Shown here piece after piece: positions 16,193 through 26,009 of a DNA stretch of 64,000 nt. Origin of the DNA: Atlantibacter subterraneus (GTDB taxonomy: Bacteria; Pseudomonadota; Gammaproteobacteria; Enterobacterales; Enterobacteriaceae); NCBI RefSeq assembly GCF_027853245.1, contig NZ_JAPTZM010000008.1, one strand, 5' to 3'. Under the pieces are notes generated by a model. That model did no database searches. It was not told the origin of the DNA and was given only the letters and a program-made list of their open reading frames with translations. Position numbers and translations under genes: made by a program. Numbering within the stretch: position 1 is the first letter of the stretch; every line of letters begins with the position of its first letter.

Positions 16193-17542
16193 TTACTTCT
16201 CGGCGAGGCCGAGTTTTTTCTCCAGATAGTGGATATTGGTGCCACCTTGCTGGAAGTGTTCATCGTTCATAATGCGCGTCTGCAGATCAACGTTGGTTTT
16301 GATGCCGTCGATGATCAGTTCCTGCAGGGCGTTTTTCATGCGGGCAATCGCCACATCACGCGTTTCGCCGTAGCAGATTAGCTTACCGATCATGGAGTCA
16401 TAGTATGGCGGTACGGTGTAACCGGCATAGATATGAGATTCCCAACGCACGCCAAAACCGCCCGGCGCGTGGAAACGGGTGATTTTACCCGGGCTCGGCA
16501 GGAAGGTGTTCGGATCTTCGGCGTTGATACGGCATTCCACCGCATGGCCTTTCACCTGAACTTCTTCTTGCTTGATAGACAGCGGCTGGCCTGCAGCAAT
16601 GCGCAGCTGCTCTTTAATCAGGTCAACGCCGGTGATCATTTCGGTAACCGGGTGTTCAACCTGAATACGGGTGTTCATTTCAATGAAGTAGAACTCGCCG
16701 TTTTCGAACAGAAACTCAAAGGTACCCGCGCCGCGATAGCCGATATCCACACAGGCCTTCGCGCAACGCTCGCCGATGAAGCGGCGCAGTTCCGGGGTGA
16801 TGCCCGGTGCCGGCGCTTCTTCAACCACTTTCTGGTGACGACGCTGCATGGAGCAGTCGCGTTCCGCCAGATAGATCGCGTTGCCCTGGCCATCTGCCAA
16901 CACCTGAATTTCGATGTGGCGTGGATTTTCCAGGTATTTCTCCATGTAAACCATGTCGTTATTGAAAGCGGCTTTCGCTTCCGCTTTGGTCATGGAGATA
17001 GATTGCGCCAGTTCGGCATCGCCGCGCACTACGCGCATACCGCGTCCGCCGCCGCCGCCAGAGGCTTTGATGATCACCGGGTAGCCGATGCGTTTCGCAT
17101 GGGCGCGGTTGGCATCCATATCCTCGGTCAGCGGGCCGTCAGAGCCCGGCACCGTCGGCACGCCTGCTTTCTTCATGGCGGTGATCGCAGACACTTTGTC
17201 GCCCATCAGGCGGATAGTGTCGGCTTTCGGGCCGATGAAGATAAAGCCGGAGCGTTCAACCTGCTCGGCAAAGTTGGCGTTTTCAGAGAGGAAACCGTAA
17301 CCCGGATGAATCGCCACCGCGCCAGTGATTTCAGCGGCGCTGATGATAGCCGGGATATTCAGATAGCTTTTTACGGACGGAGCCGGACCGATACAGACCG
17401 TCTCATCCGCCAGCAATACGTGTTTTAAGTCGCGATCCGCGCTTGAGTGCACAGCGACGGTCTTGATGCCCAGTTCTTTACAGGCACGAAGAATACGCAA
17501 TGCGATCTCGCCGCGGTTGGCGATAACAATTTTATCCAGCAT
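16193..17542 (-). CDS. accC: Biotin carboxylase (acetyl-CoA carboxylase subunit)
   Basis: This 449-aa ATP-grasp enzyme carboxylates biotin on AccB, the first half-reaction of malonyl-CoA synthesis. The start at 17542 (MLDKIVIANRGEIALRILR) gives the standard N-terminus; a 13-residue upstream extension in frame overlaps accB and is rejected. The glycine-rich ATP lid is KASGGGGGRGMRVV. Catalytic residues lie in EMNTRIQVEHPVTE. It lies 10 nt after accB. Confidence 0.97.
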   Translation of the reverse strand: MLDKIVIANRGEIALRILRACKELGIKTVAVHSSADRDLKHVLLADETVCIGPAPSVKSYLNIPAIISAAEITGAVAIHPGYGFLSENANFAEQVERSGFIFIGPKADTIRLMGDKVSAITAMKKAGVPTVPGSDGPLTEDMDANRAHAKRIGYPVIIKASGGGGGRGMRVVRGDAELAQSISMTKAEAKAAFNNDMVYMEKYLENPRHIEIQVLADGQGNAIYLAERDCSMQRRHQKVVEEAPAPGITPELRRFIGERCAKACVDIGYRGAGTFEFLFENGEFYFIEMNTRIQVEHPVTEMITGVDLIKEQLRIAAGQPLSIKQEEVQVKGHAVECRINAEDPNTFLPSPGKITRFHAPGGFGVRWESHIYAGYTVPPYYDSMIGKLICYGETRDVAIARMKNALQELIIDGIKTNVDLQTRIMNDEHFQQGGTNIHYLEKKLGLAEK

Positions 17543-17552
17543 GTTCGCCTCG

Positions 17553-18029
17553 TTACTCGATGACGACCAGCGGCTCGTCAAATTCTACCGGTTGACCGTT
17601 TTCGACCAGGATAGCTTTCACTACGCCTGATTTGTCGGCTTCGATCTGGTTCATCATTTTCATTGCTTCAACGATGCACAGCGTGTCGCCTACGTTAACT
17701 TTCTGGCCCACTTCCACAAACGCTTTCGCATCCGGGCTTGGGGTACGGTAGAAGGTACCAACCATTGGGGAACGTACGATGTGACCACTGATTTCAGCGA
17801 CGGCTGGCGCTTCCATGGCCGGCGCGGCGGCTGGTGCGATAGCGTTAGACAGCGCAGGTTGCGGCTGTTGCATCATCGGTGCGGCATACGCTTGCTGCAT
17901 CATCGGGAAACCGGTGTTCACCGGGGCGCGGCTGATGCGTACCGACTCTTCGCCCTCAGAAATTTCCAGTTCAGCAATGCCTGATTCTTCAACCAGCTCG
18001 ATCAGTTTTTTTATCTTACGAATATCCAT
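17553..18029 (-). CDS. accB: Biotin carboxyl carrier protein
   Basis: This 158-aa carrier has an N-terminal dimerisation region, a flexible Ala/Pro/Met/Gln-rich linker (about 38-78, with two MMQQ repeats) and a C-terminal biotinyl domain. The biotin-accepting lysine is in EAMKMM (Lys124). The thumb segment FYRTPSPD typical of bacterial BCCP is present. In E. coli AccB autoregulates the operon, with promoters reaching into aroQ. Here only 21 nt separate aroQ and accB, so the promoter should lie inside or before aroQ. Confidence 0.97.
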   Translation of the reverse strand: MDIRKIKKLIELVEESGIAELEISEGEESVRISRAPVNTGFPMMQQAYAAPMMQQPQPALSNAIAPAAAPAMEAPAVAEISGHIVRSPMVGTFYRTPSPDAKAFVEVGQKVNVGDTLCIVEAMKMMNQIEADKSGVVKAILVENGQPVEFDEPLVVIE

Positions 18030-18050
18030 GAGTGGGTTCCGTACTCTTGT

Positions 18051-18503
18051 TTAGTTTGAGTGTGACAGGCGTTTTACCGCCGTCTGTAGTGCATAGGAAT
18101 AGCCGTCAGCGCCGAATCCGCAGATGACGCCGGCCGCGATATCCGAGAGATATGAGTGATGCCGGAAAGGCTCACGGGCATGGACGTTGCTCAGGTGGAT
18201 CTCGATAAACGGAATGCTCACCGCCAACAGCGCATCACGAATGGCAACACTGGTGTGGGTGAACGCAGCCGGATTTATCAGGATGTAATCCACCTTGTCC
18301 TTTGCCTGATGAATGCGGTCAATCAACACATACTCCGCATTGGATTGCAGGTCATCCAGCGAGACGTTCAACGAAGCTGCCTGGGCTTTCAAATCGGTAA
18401 CAATTTCTGCCAGCGTTTGGCTGCCGTACTTCTCAGGCTCACGCGTGCCGAGCATGTTCAGATTGGGGCCGTTCAAAAGCAGTATGTTGAATCTGTCCGT
18501 CAT
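18051..18503 (-). CDS. aroQ: Type II 3-dehydroquinate dehydratase
   Basis: This 150-aa dodecameric enzyme converts 3-dehydroquinate to 3-dehydroshikimate. The start at 18503 (MTDRFNILLLNGPNLNMLG) fits the family; an upstream in-frame ATG adds 34 unrelated residues. Motifs are LNGPNLNMLGTREP, the reactive tyrosine in PEKYG, LINPAAFTHTS and HLSNVHAREPFRHHSY. It is upstream of accBC in the same direction. E. coli K-12 uses the type I enzyme AroD as its main DHQase and lists this locus as vestigial or absent, so this gene is a genuine difference to check. Confidence 0.93.
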   Translation of the reverse strand: MTDRFNILLLNGPNLNMLGTREPEKYGSQTLAEIVTDLKAQAASLNVSLDDLQSNAEYVLIDRIHQAKDKVDYILINPAAFTHTSVAIRDALLAVSIPFIEIHLSNVHAREPFRHHSYLSDIAAGVICGFGADGYSYALQTAVKRLSHSN

Positions 18504-18737
18504 CGTGCCTGTATCTCCTGCCAATTTCGGTGATATTACAAAATATACCGTGATTGCCTGATTGTCATCACCTGGCGGCTCGAAAACAGCCAGGTGAAAA
18601 ACCAAAGTCGCACATTATAACGATTTCGTAGCAATTGGCAGCTAAATACTGGTCTTATCAGGGAAGATTATCAACTGATATCTGCGAGACCGCAGCGGAA
18701 GTAGGAAGAATTGAGCACAACTGCACAGAACCTCGCC

Positions 18738-19337
18738 TTATCGCCACCACTGGCGGATCTTCTTGTAACGTAGCGCCAAAAGCACTGCCGCCAGCGCCGC
18801 ATAGATCAGCGGTTGCGGGGAAAGCGTCTTCACTGACCACATATAATGAATCGGCGCGAGGATCGCCACCAGATACACGAAGTTATGCAGTTTTTGCCAG
18901 TTACGCCCCAGCTTACGCTGCATCGCTTGCGGTGACGTCAGGGCCAGCGCTAACAGAATCAGCCAGCTTATAATGCCCAGGGTCAGATAGGGACGGCTCA
19001 CCAGTTCCTTACCCAACAGCGCCACATTATTAATCCCCAGCTCCAGCAAGGCATAGCTGGTTAGATGCAGGCTCGCCCAGGCGAAACACCACAGGCCCAA
19101 CAGTCGCCGGGTACGGATCAGCAATGGCTGTTTAGCGTAACGCGCCAGCGGGGAGACCAACAAGGTAGCGAGCAATAATTTCAGAGCCATCCTACCGGTA
19201 AAGTGTTGAATATCCTTTGCCGGATCGGCGCTGAAATATCCCTGACTTGCCGCCCAGAACAGCCAGATCAGCGGCAAAAACGCTGCCAGATGAAGAAACA
19301 CTTTCAGCCAGACAATTTGTTTTGCATTCAGACGCAC
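18738..19337 (-). CDS. msrQ: Heme-binding membrane subunit MsrQ
   Basis: This 199-aa inner-membrane b-type cytochrome (ferric-reductase-like domain) has about six helices and conserved histidines in WASLHLTSY, NFVYLVAIL-H and HYMWSVK. It passes electrons from the quinone pool/FMN to MsrP for repair of oxidised methionines in the envelope. It begins 1 nt after the msrP stop, as in E. coli. Confidence 0.95.
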   Translation of the reverse strand: MRLNAKQIVWLKVFLHLAAFLPLIWLFWAASQGYFSADPAKDIQHFTGRMALKLLLATLLVSPLARYAKQPLLIRTRRLLGLWCFAWASLHLTSYALLELGINNVALLGKELVSRPYLTLGIISWLILLALALTSPQAMQRKLGRNWQKLHNFVYLVAILAPIHYMWSVKTLSPQPLIYAALAAVLLALRYKKIRQWWR

Positions 19338-20342
19338 TCAAAAATTCTCCCGTAAATCGAGTCCACGATACAGCGAGGCCACCTGCTCGGCGTAGCCATT
19401 AAACAGCAGCGTCGGCTGGCGTTTCACATCCAGAATTCCGCCCGAGCCGATAAAGCGTTCGCTGGCCTGCGACCAGCGTGGATGATCCACATGAGGATTT
19501 ACGTTGGCGTAAAAACCGTACTCATTCGAGGCGGCAAGATTCCAGGTGGTCGGCGGTCGCTGCTCGGTCAGGGTGATGCTGACGATGGACTTGATTCCCT
19601 TAAAGCCATACTTCCAGGGCACGGTTAATCTTACGGGGGCACCGTTTTGCGGCGGTAGCGCTTTTCCGTAAACCCCAACGGTAAGCATCGTCAGCGGATG
19701 CATCGCCTCATCAATGCGCAACCCTTCAACATACGGATATTCCAGCCCGCCGCCGATAAAACGGTCTTTCTGTCCCGGCATAATCTCTGGCGCATACAGG
19801 GTTTTGAACGCCACATAACGCGCCCGGCTGGTGGGTTCAACCTGCGCCAGCAGACTGGCAAGCGGGAAGCCAATCCACGGTACCACCATTGACCAGGCCT
19901 CCACGCAGCGCATCCGGTAAATACGCTCTTCGAGCGGGAAGCGATGGTGTAAATCGTCATAATCCAGGGTCAGCGGCTTAGCGACTTCACCATCGATTTT
20001 TAATTGCCAGGGATTGACGGGCAGACTGCCGGCATTGGCGGCCGGGTCGGCTTTATCGAGGCCAAATTCATAGAAATTGTTATAGCCCGTGACTTTATCT
20101 TCCGGGGTGAGTTCCAGCGAACTTTGCCACTGCTGAGGCTTGCTGAATTCCAGCGGTTTTCCGGCAGGCGCGGGCGGGCGATCGTTGCCCTTAAACCAGG
20201 AGAGTAAATCCGCGTGTGCAGCACGCGGCAAGGATAACGCAGCAGCGCCAAGGCCCAACGCCTGCAGGACCTGGCGGCGCTTCATCATAAATACCGATTC
20301 GGGGGTAACGTCGGCTTCAGTCAGCCGGAATTGCTTTTTCAT
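19338..20342 (-). CDS. msrP: Periplasmic methionine sulfoxide reductase MsrP (molybdoenzyme)
   Basis: This 334-aa enzyme reduces protein-bound methionine sulfoxide in the periplasm. A twin-arginine signal (KRRQVLQALGLGAAALSL...AHA) shows Tat export. The molybdopterin-coordinating cysteine is in YRMRCVEAWSM. The start at 20342 (MKKQFRLTEAD) has AAGGAG 7 nt upstream and gives the E. coli length; a 10-residue longer frame is rejected. Electrons come from MsrQ, encoded next. Confidence 0.96.
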   Translation of the reverse strand: MKKQFRLTEADVTPESVFMMKRRQVLQALGLGAAALSLPRAAHADLLSWFKGNDRPPAPAGKPLEFSKPQQWQSSLELTPEDKVTGYNNFYEFGLDKADPAANAGSLPVNPWQLKIDGEVAKPLTLDYDDLHHRFPLEERIYRMRCVEAWSMVVPWIGFPLASLLAQVEPTSRARYVAFKTLYAPEIMPGQKDRFIGGGLEYPYVEGLRIDEAMHPLTMLTVGVYGKALPPQNGAPVRLTVPWKYGFKGIKSIVSITLTEQRPPTTWNLAASNEYGFYANVNPHVDHPRWSQASERFIGSGGILDVKRQPTLLFNGYAEQVASLYRGLDLRENF

Positions 20343-20404
20343 GACATGCTCCTTGACGTAGTCATTAAGCATGACGAAGAAATGGGGTTACGGCGAGTTT
20401 GTCA

Positions 20405-20440
20405 TAAAAAAAGTGAAGCAGGGGCGCGACGACCCCTGCA
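20405..20440 (-). terminator. acuI terminator
   Basis: A stem GCAGGGG / CCCCTGC with an 8-nt loop lies 7 nt after the acuI stop. On the minus strand it is followed by TTCAC and then seven T. Confidence 0.75.
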
Positions 20441-20445
20441 GCAAC

Positions 20446-21420
20446 TTAGCGAATTTTGACCAGAGTACGGCCCTGGATCGCATTATTCATAATGTCATTA
20501 GCCAGACGCGGCGCTTCCGCCAGCGGGATTTCGCTGGTGGCTTGCTCATAGAAAGAAGCAGGCAGATCGCGAACCAGGCGTTGCCAGGCTTCGGCGCGGC
20601 GCGCGGCAGGCGTCATTACCGAATCGACGCCCTGGAGGCGGACATTACGCAGGATAAACGGCATCACGGTGGTCGGTAAGGCGAAGCCGCCAGCCAGACC
20701 GCATGCCGCAACGCAGCCGCCATAGTTCATCTGTGCCAGCACCTTGGCCAGTACTTTATCGCCAACGGTATCCACCGCGCCTGCCCAAAGCTGTTTTTCC
20801 AGCGGGCGGGTTTCGGCGAACTCGTCGCGGCCTAAAATACGGTTAGCGCCCAGTTTACGCAGATAGTCATGGGTGCTTTCGCGACCGGACACGGCGGCAA
20901 CCTGGTAACCCAGCTTGTGCAGCAGCGCCACTGCGGTACTGCCTACGCCGCCGCTGGCACCGGTCACCACCACTTCACCGCTTTGCGGCGTAATACCGGC
21001 ATCTTCCAGCGCCATCACGCACAGCATTGCCGTGAAACCGGCAGTACCGATAATCATGGCTTTGCGACCATCCAGCCCTTCCGGCATCGCCACCAGCCAG
21101 TCGCCGTTGACCCGCGCCATCTGCGACAGGCCGCCCCAATGGTTTTCACCCACGCCCCAGCCGGTCAACAGCACGGCCTGGCCTGCATGAAAACGTGGAT
21201 CTTCGCTGTGACGTACCCGGCCTGCGAAATCGATACCTGGCACCATGGGGAAATTACGAATGATTTTACCTTTTCCGGTTATGGCGAGCGCATCTTTATA
21301 ATTCAGGCTGGACCAGTCAATATCGACGGTGACGTTTCCTTCAGGGAGTTGGTTTTCATCAATTGTTTTTACAGCGGAAATCGTTTTTCCATCTTGCTGA
21401 TCGAGAATCAAAGCTTGCAT
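20446..21420 (-). CDS. acuI: Acrylyl-CoA reductase (NADPH), YhdH family
   Basis: This 324-aa zinc-independent medium-chain dehydrogenase reduces toxic acrylyl-CoA to propionyl-CoA. An N-terminal GroES-like domain is followed by the NADPH site GASGGVGSTAVALL. Conserved LNYKDALAITGKG and VPGIDFAGRV are typical of YhdH/AcuI. It is a single-gene unit divergent from csrD. Confidence 0.95.
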   Translation of the reverse strand: MQALILDQQDGKTISAVKTIDENQLPEGNVTVDIDWSSLNYKDALAITGKGKIIRNFPMVPGIDFAGRVRHSEDPRFHAGQAVLLTGWGVGENHWGGLSQMARVNGDWLVAMPEGLDGRKAMIIGTAGFTAMLCVMALEDAGITPQSGEVVVTGASGGVGSTAVALLHKLGYQVAAVSGRESTHDYLRKLGANRILGRDEFAETRPLEKQLWAGAVDTVGDKVLAKVLAQMNYGGCVAACGLAGGFALPTTVMPFILRNVRLQGVDSVMTPAARRAEAWQRLVRDLPASFYEQATSEIPLAEAPRLANDIMNNAIQGRTLVKIR

Positions 21421-21641
21421 GTCTACTACTCCTTACCGGGTCGTTAGCATTGGAAAATAATTGTTGAAGACTATACTCGCTTATTGAAACGCAATGCCGA
21501 TTTAACGCAATAAATCCTGTTAAACCTGACGTCGTTTGCTACTATGCGCGGCTCTGGCTAATTAGTTAGCACTCACTTTACTGTCGCGAGGACAACCCTC
21601 AAAGGTTGCTGGTATCACCCCAAAACGGAGTTAACTCAAGG

Positions 21642-23582
21642 ATGCGATTAACGACGAAATTCTCTGCCTTTGTTACCTTGCTGACCAGTCTGGCGATTCT
21701 GGTTACGCTCTTTGGCTGCGCCGCCAGTTTCTACAACTCCGTTCATTATAAGCTTGAGAAACGCATCTCTGCGGTGGTGACGGTGATCGACAGTGAGCTG
21801 CTTATCAATACGCCGGAAGCACTGGCTCCCCGCCTTACCGGCTTGATGACCCCGGTCGATATCTCGCAAATCGAATTTATTAAGGATGGGCATACGCTGG
21901 TTGAGGTGAAAGCGCCGCATACCTACCGCCAACTGGGCGGCGCAGAACGCTGGCGCAGCGAATCGTTTCATTTACTGAAAAATCCCGGCCTGACGGTGCG
22001 CGTCACCTGGAGCGATCCGGTAGTTAACTATTTTCGCTCCGTGCTGACGACCGCGCCGCTGAGTATCGCCATCATCTTTATGGTAGCGATGATTTTTCTG
22101 GGCGGGCGTTGGATTAAACGCCAGCTTTCCGGACTGGAATTGCTGGAGACGCGAGCCAGCCGGATCCTCAACGGCGAGCGCGGCAACCGGGTACGCGGCT
22201 CGATGCACGAATGGCCGACGCGCGCCAGCAGTGCCATGGATATTTTGCTGTCGGATATTCAGCATGCCAGCGAACAGCGCAATCGTATGGATACCCTGAT
22301 CCGCGCTTTCGCGGCCCAGGATGCGAAAACCGGGCTGAGCAACCGCCTGTTTTTTGATAATCAGCTTGCGACGCTGCTGGAAGATCAGGAAAGCGCGGGC
22401 GCGCATGGCGTGGTGATGATGATGCGCCTGCCGGATTTTGACACCCTGCGCGAGACCTGGGGCAAAACGGCGGTAGAAGACTATCTCTTCAATCTGATTA
22501 ATATGTTTTCTACTTTTATTATGCGCTACCCCGGCGCACTGCTGGCGCGCTACTTTCGCAGCGATTTTGCCGTGCTGCTGCCTCACCGCACGCTTAAAGA
22601 GGCGGAAGGTATTGCCAGCCAGTTGCTGAATGCGGTGGATGCGTTGCCCCCGACGCGCATGCTGGACAGTGCCGATATGCTGCATATCGGTATTTGCGCT
22701 TTCCGGGGCGGCCAGTCGATTGAAAATGTCATCGAGAGCGCTCAGGTGGCGACGCGTAATGCCGTATTGCAGGGCGGTAACGGCTGGTCGGTTTATGACG
22801 AATCCTTACCGGAAAAGGGGCGCGGCAATGTACGCTGGCGCACGCTGATTGAAAACGCCTTGCAGCGCGGCGGCCCGCGTTTTTATCAAAAACCTGCCGT
22901 CACGCGTGAAGGCTGGGTACATCACCGGGAATTAATGTGCCGCATCTTCGATGGTGAAGAGGAGGTGCTGGCGGCGGAGTTTATGCCGATGGTGATCCAG
23001 TTTGGCCTTGCCGAGCAGTACGATCGGCAGATTATCACCCGCGTCATTCCTTTTTTACGCTTCTGGCCGGAAGAAACCCTGGCGGTTTCCGTGTCCGTGG
23101 AGTCGCTGATCCGCCCGCCGTTCCAGCGCTGGCTGCGCGATACGCTGATGCAATGTGAAAAATCGCAAAGAAAACGCATTCTTTTTGAACTTGCAGAGGC
23201 GGATGTTTGTCAACACATCAACCGTTTACAACCGGTTGTGCGGTTAATCCAGGCGCTGGGCGCGCGTATCGCCGTGGTACAGGCCGGATTAACGGTGGTC
23301 AGCACCTCGTACATTAACGATCTCAATGTCGAAGTGGTGAAGCTCCATCCGGGGCTGGTGCGTAACATTGAAAAGCGTACAGAAAATCAACTGTTTGTGC
23401 AGAGTCTGGTGGAGGCTTGCAGCGGTACGCAGGCCCAATTATTTGCGGCAGGCATTCGTAGCCGAAGCGAATGGCAGACCCTGGTAGAACGCGGCGTGAC
23501 GGGCGGTCAGGGCGATTTCTTCTCGGCCTCGCAGCCCCTGGATACCAGCGTGAAAAAATATTCTCAAAGATTCTCGGTTTGA
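21642..23582 (+). CDS. csrD: RNase E specificity factor CsrD (degenerate GGDEF/EAL)
   Basis: This 646-aa membrane protein starts MRLTTKFSAFVTLLTSL. It has two TM helices (about 7-28 and 132-154) around a periplasmic domain, then HAMP-like, GGDEF-like and EAL-like domains. Both enzymatic motifs are degenerate: FRSDF replaces GGDEF and ELM replaces EAL. This matches E. coli CsrD, which does not make or degrade c-di-GMP but promotes RNase E decay of CsrB/CsrC. The start at 21642 gives the E. coli length; a 12-residue upstream extension is rejected. Confidence 0.96.
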   Translation: MRLTTKFSAFVTLLTSLAILVTLFGCAASFYNSVHYKLEKRISAVVTVIDSELLINTPEALAPRLTGLMTPVDISQIEFIKDGHTLVEVKAPHTYRQLGGAERWRSESFHLLKNPGLTVRVTWSDPVVNYFRSVLTTAPLSIAIIFMVAMIFLGGRWIKRQLSGLELLETRASRILNGERGNRVRGSMHEWPTRASSAMDILLSDIQHASEQRNRMDTLIRAFAAQDAKTGLSNRLFFDNQLATLLEDQESAGAHGVVMMMRLPDFDTLRETWGKTAVEDYLFNLINMFSTFIMRYPGALLARYFRSDFAVLLPHRTLKEAEGIASQLLNAVDALPPTRMLDSADMLHIGICAFRGGQSIENVIESAQVATRNAVLQGGNGWSVYDESLPEKGRGNVRWRTLIENALQRGGPRFYQKPAVTREGWVHHRELMCRIFDGEEEVLAAEFMPMVIQFGLAEQYDRQIITRVIPFLRFWPEETLAVSVSVESLIRPPFQRWLRDTLMQCEKSQRKRILFELAEADVCQHINRLQPVVRLIQALGARIAVVQAGLTVVSTSYINDLNVEVVKLHPGLVRNIEKRTENQLFVQSLVEACSGTQAQLFAAGIRSRSEWQTLVERGVTGGQGDFFSASQPLDTSVKKYSQRFSV

Positions 23583-23891
23583 CCTGCCGTTTAGCCAGAT
23601 TTCACGTAGAATAACGCGCGCTGCATCTTAAGGGGGCGAGTACGCCTGCCGGCCAGATTCACGCAGCAAATATACAGCCAGTTTATAACCTCTTTGCGTT
23701 ATGAATACCCCTTCGAAAATGATGCTTTTTGCAGGATGACGAGGAGTGGGTAGTGCGCTGACGAAAGAGGAAGCAAACGGCACTCTTTTTCACCGTCGCA
23801 GAACATTTTTTGCGCCTTGTCGCTGCGTCGTGTGGTTGGTAAAGTAAGCGGATTTTGTTTTCCGCCCCAGCTTTCAGGATTATCCCTTAGT
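23583..23891. other. csrD-mreB intergenic region (309 nt)
   Basis: This is expected to carry the mreB promoters. I see no clear terminator or sigma-70 pair that I would place, only a short imperfect hairpin GCGGA / TCCGC just before mreB (about 23850-23868). No gene is visible. Confidence 0.45.
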
Positions 23892-24935
23892 ATGTTGAAA
23901 AAATTTCGTGGCATGTTTTCCAATGACCTGTCCATTGACCTGGGTACCGCGAATACCCTCATTTATGTAAAAGGACAAGGCATCGTACTGAATGAGCCTT
24001 CCGTTGTGGCCATTCGTCAGGACCGCGCAGGCTCGCCGAAAAGCGTTGCCGCCGTCGGTCATGATGCGAAACAAATGCTGGGCCGTACGCCTGGCAACAT
24101 CGCGGCGATTCGCCCGATGAAAGACGGCGTGATCGCCGACTTCTTTGTCACGGAAAAAATGCTGCAACACTTCATCAAGCAGGTGCATAGCAACAGCTTT
24201 ATGCGTCCAAGCCCGCGTGTGCTGGTGTGTGTGCCGGTTGGCGCGACCCAGGTTGAACGCCGCGCCATCCGCGAATCCGCGCAGGGCGCAGGCGCACGTG
24301 AAGTGTTCCTGATTGAAGAACCGATGGCGGCCGCTATCGGTGCCGGGTTGCCGGTTTCCGAAGCAACCGGTTCTATGGTGGTGGATATCGGTGGCGGTAC
24401 CACCGAAGTCGCGGTCATTTCCCTGAACGGCGTAGTGTATTCCTCCTCCGTGCGTATCGGCGGCGACCGTTTTGACGAAGCCATCATTAATTATGTGCGT
24501 CGTAACTATGGCTCGCTGATCGGCGAAGCCACCGCAGAGCGTATCAAGCATGAAATCGGTTCCGCCTATCCGGGTGATGAAGTGCGTGAAATCGAAGTGC
24601 GCGGTCGTAACCTGGCAGAAGGCGTGCCGCGCGGCTTTACGCTCAACTCCAACGAAATTCTCGAAGCGCTGCAAGAGCCGTTGACCGGTATCGTGAGCGC
24701 CGTGATGGTTGCGCTTGAACAGTGCCCGCCGGAGCTGGCGTCTGATATCTCCGAGCGCGGTATGGTGCTCACCGGCGGTGGTGCACTGCTGCGTAACCTT
24801 GACCGTCTACTGATGGAAGAAACTGGCATTCCGGTAGTGGTCGCGGAAGATCCATTGACCTGCGTAGCCCGCGGCGGCGGCAAGGCACTGGAAATGATCG
24901 ATATGCACGGCGGCGATTTGTTCAGCGAAGAGTAA
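23892..24935 (+). CDS. mreB: Rod-shape actin homologue MreB
   Basis: This 347-aa cytoskeletal ATPase polymerises under the membrane and guides lateral wall synthesis. ATP-site motifs are [13 protein letters not shown] (phosphate 1), [14 protein letters not shown] (phosphate 2) and [13 protein letters not shown] (adenosine). The amphipathic N-terminus MLKKFRGMF binds membrane. The start at 23892 is chosen by family length; 25 upstream in-frame residues do not belong. First gene of mreBCD. Confidence 0.98.
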
Positions 24936-24946
24936 TCAGCCGCAGG

Positions 24947-24977
24947 AAAGGGGGCAGCCCGCAAGGTCTGCCCTTTT
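24947..24977 (+). terminator. Partial terminator between mreB and mreC
   Basis: A stem AAAGGGGGCAG / CTGCCCTTTT ends in TTTTCTT, 11 nt after mreB. It probably lowers mreCD expression relative to mreB, as proposed for E. coli. Confidence 0.75.
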
Positions 24978-25004
24978 CTTGCAGCCGAGGAATACGCATA
25001 GCCT

Positions 25005-26009
25005 ATGAAGCCAATTTTTAGCCGTGGCCCGTCGCTACAGTTTCGCCTGATCCTGGCGGTTCTGGTGGCGCTTGGTGTCATTATCGCCGACAGCCGCCTC
25101 GGTACGTTCAGTCAAATCCGAACGTACATGGATACCGCCGTCAGCCCCTTCTACTTTGTATCAAACGGTCCACGTCAATTACTGGACAATGTGTCTCAAA
25201 CCCTGGCGTCCCGCGATCAGCTTGAGTTAGAAAATCGGGCGCTCCGTCAGGAATTATTGTTAAAGAACAGCGAAATTCTGTTGCTGGGCCAGTACCGCCA
25301 GGAAAATGCGCGTCTGCGCGAGCTGCTGGGTTCGCCGCTGCGTCAGGACGAGCAGAAAATGGTCACCCAGGTGATTTCCACCGTGAACGATCCCTATAGC
25401 GATCAGGTGGTGATCGACAAAGGCAGCGTCAACGGCGTGTATGAAGGCCAGCCGGTGATCAGCGACAAAGGCGTCGTGGGCCAGGTGGTGGCGGTAGCGA
25501 AACTCACCAGCCGCGTACTGCTGATTTGCGATGCGACCCATGCGCTGCCGATCCAGGTATTGCGTAACGATATCCGCGTAATCGCTGCAGGCAACGGTTG
25601 TACAGACGATTTACAGCTTGAGCATCTCCCGGCAAATACCGACATTCGCGTTGGCGATGTACTGGTCACTTCCGGCCTGGGCGGCCGCTTCCCTGAAGGC
25701 TATCCGGTTGCGGTGGTCTCTTCCGTGAAGCTGGATACCCAGCGGGCTTATACCGTGATTCAGGCGCGTCCGACCGCAGGTCTTCAGCGCTTACGCTATT
25801 TGCTGCTGCTGTGGGGAGCCGACCGCAACGGCGCTAACCCGATGACGCCGGAAGACGTGCATCGCGTGGCGAATGAGCGTCTGATGCAGATGATGCCGCA
25901 GGTGCTGCCGTCGCCGGATGCGATGGGGCCGCCAGCGCCTGTACCTGCGCCAGCAACCGGCATTACCCAGCCCGCGCCTGCTGCGCCTGGCGCTGCGGGA
26001 GGGCAATAG
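25005..26009 (+). CDS. mreC: Rod-shape protein MreC
   Basis: This 334-aa bitopic protein has an N-terminal TM helix (about 11-30), a coiled coil (about 62-106, LELENRALRQELLLKN...RQENARLRELL) and a periplasmic beta-barrel domain, including VIDKGSVNGVYEGQPVI. It ends in a Pro/Ala-rich tail. It activates PBP2/RodA in the elongasome. The tail is shorter than in E. coli (367 aa), but the structured domain is complete. Its stop overlaps the mreD start. Confidence 0.96.
   Translation: MKPIFSRGPSLQFRLILAVLVALGVIIADSRLGTFSQIRTYMDTAVSPFYFVSNGPRQLLDNVSQTLASRDQLELENRALRQELLLKNSEILLLGQYRQENARLRELLGSPLRQDEQKMVTQVISTVNDPYSDQVVIDKGSVNGVYEGQPVISDKGVVGQVVAVAKLTSRVLLICDATHALPIQVLRNDIRVIAAGNGCTDDLQLEHLPANTDIRVGDVLVTSGLGGRFPEGYPVAVVSSVKLDTQRAYTVIQARPTAGLQRLRYLLLLWGADRNGANPMTPEDVHRVANERLMQMMPQVLPSPDAMGPPAPVPAPATGITQPAPAAPGAAGGQ

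Noticed and set aside
16433..17428. 331-codon open frame antisense to accC
   Set aside because: No ribosome site and no recognisable family; the GC-rich codon pattern of accC leaves its complement open by chance.
21642..23582. Active diguanylate cyclase or phosphodiesterase
   Set aside because: Both catalytic motifs are degenerate (FRSDF, ELM), which is the normal state of CsrD and not a mutation.
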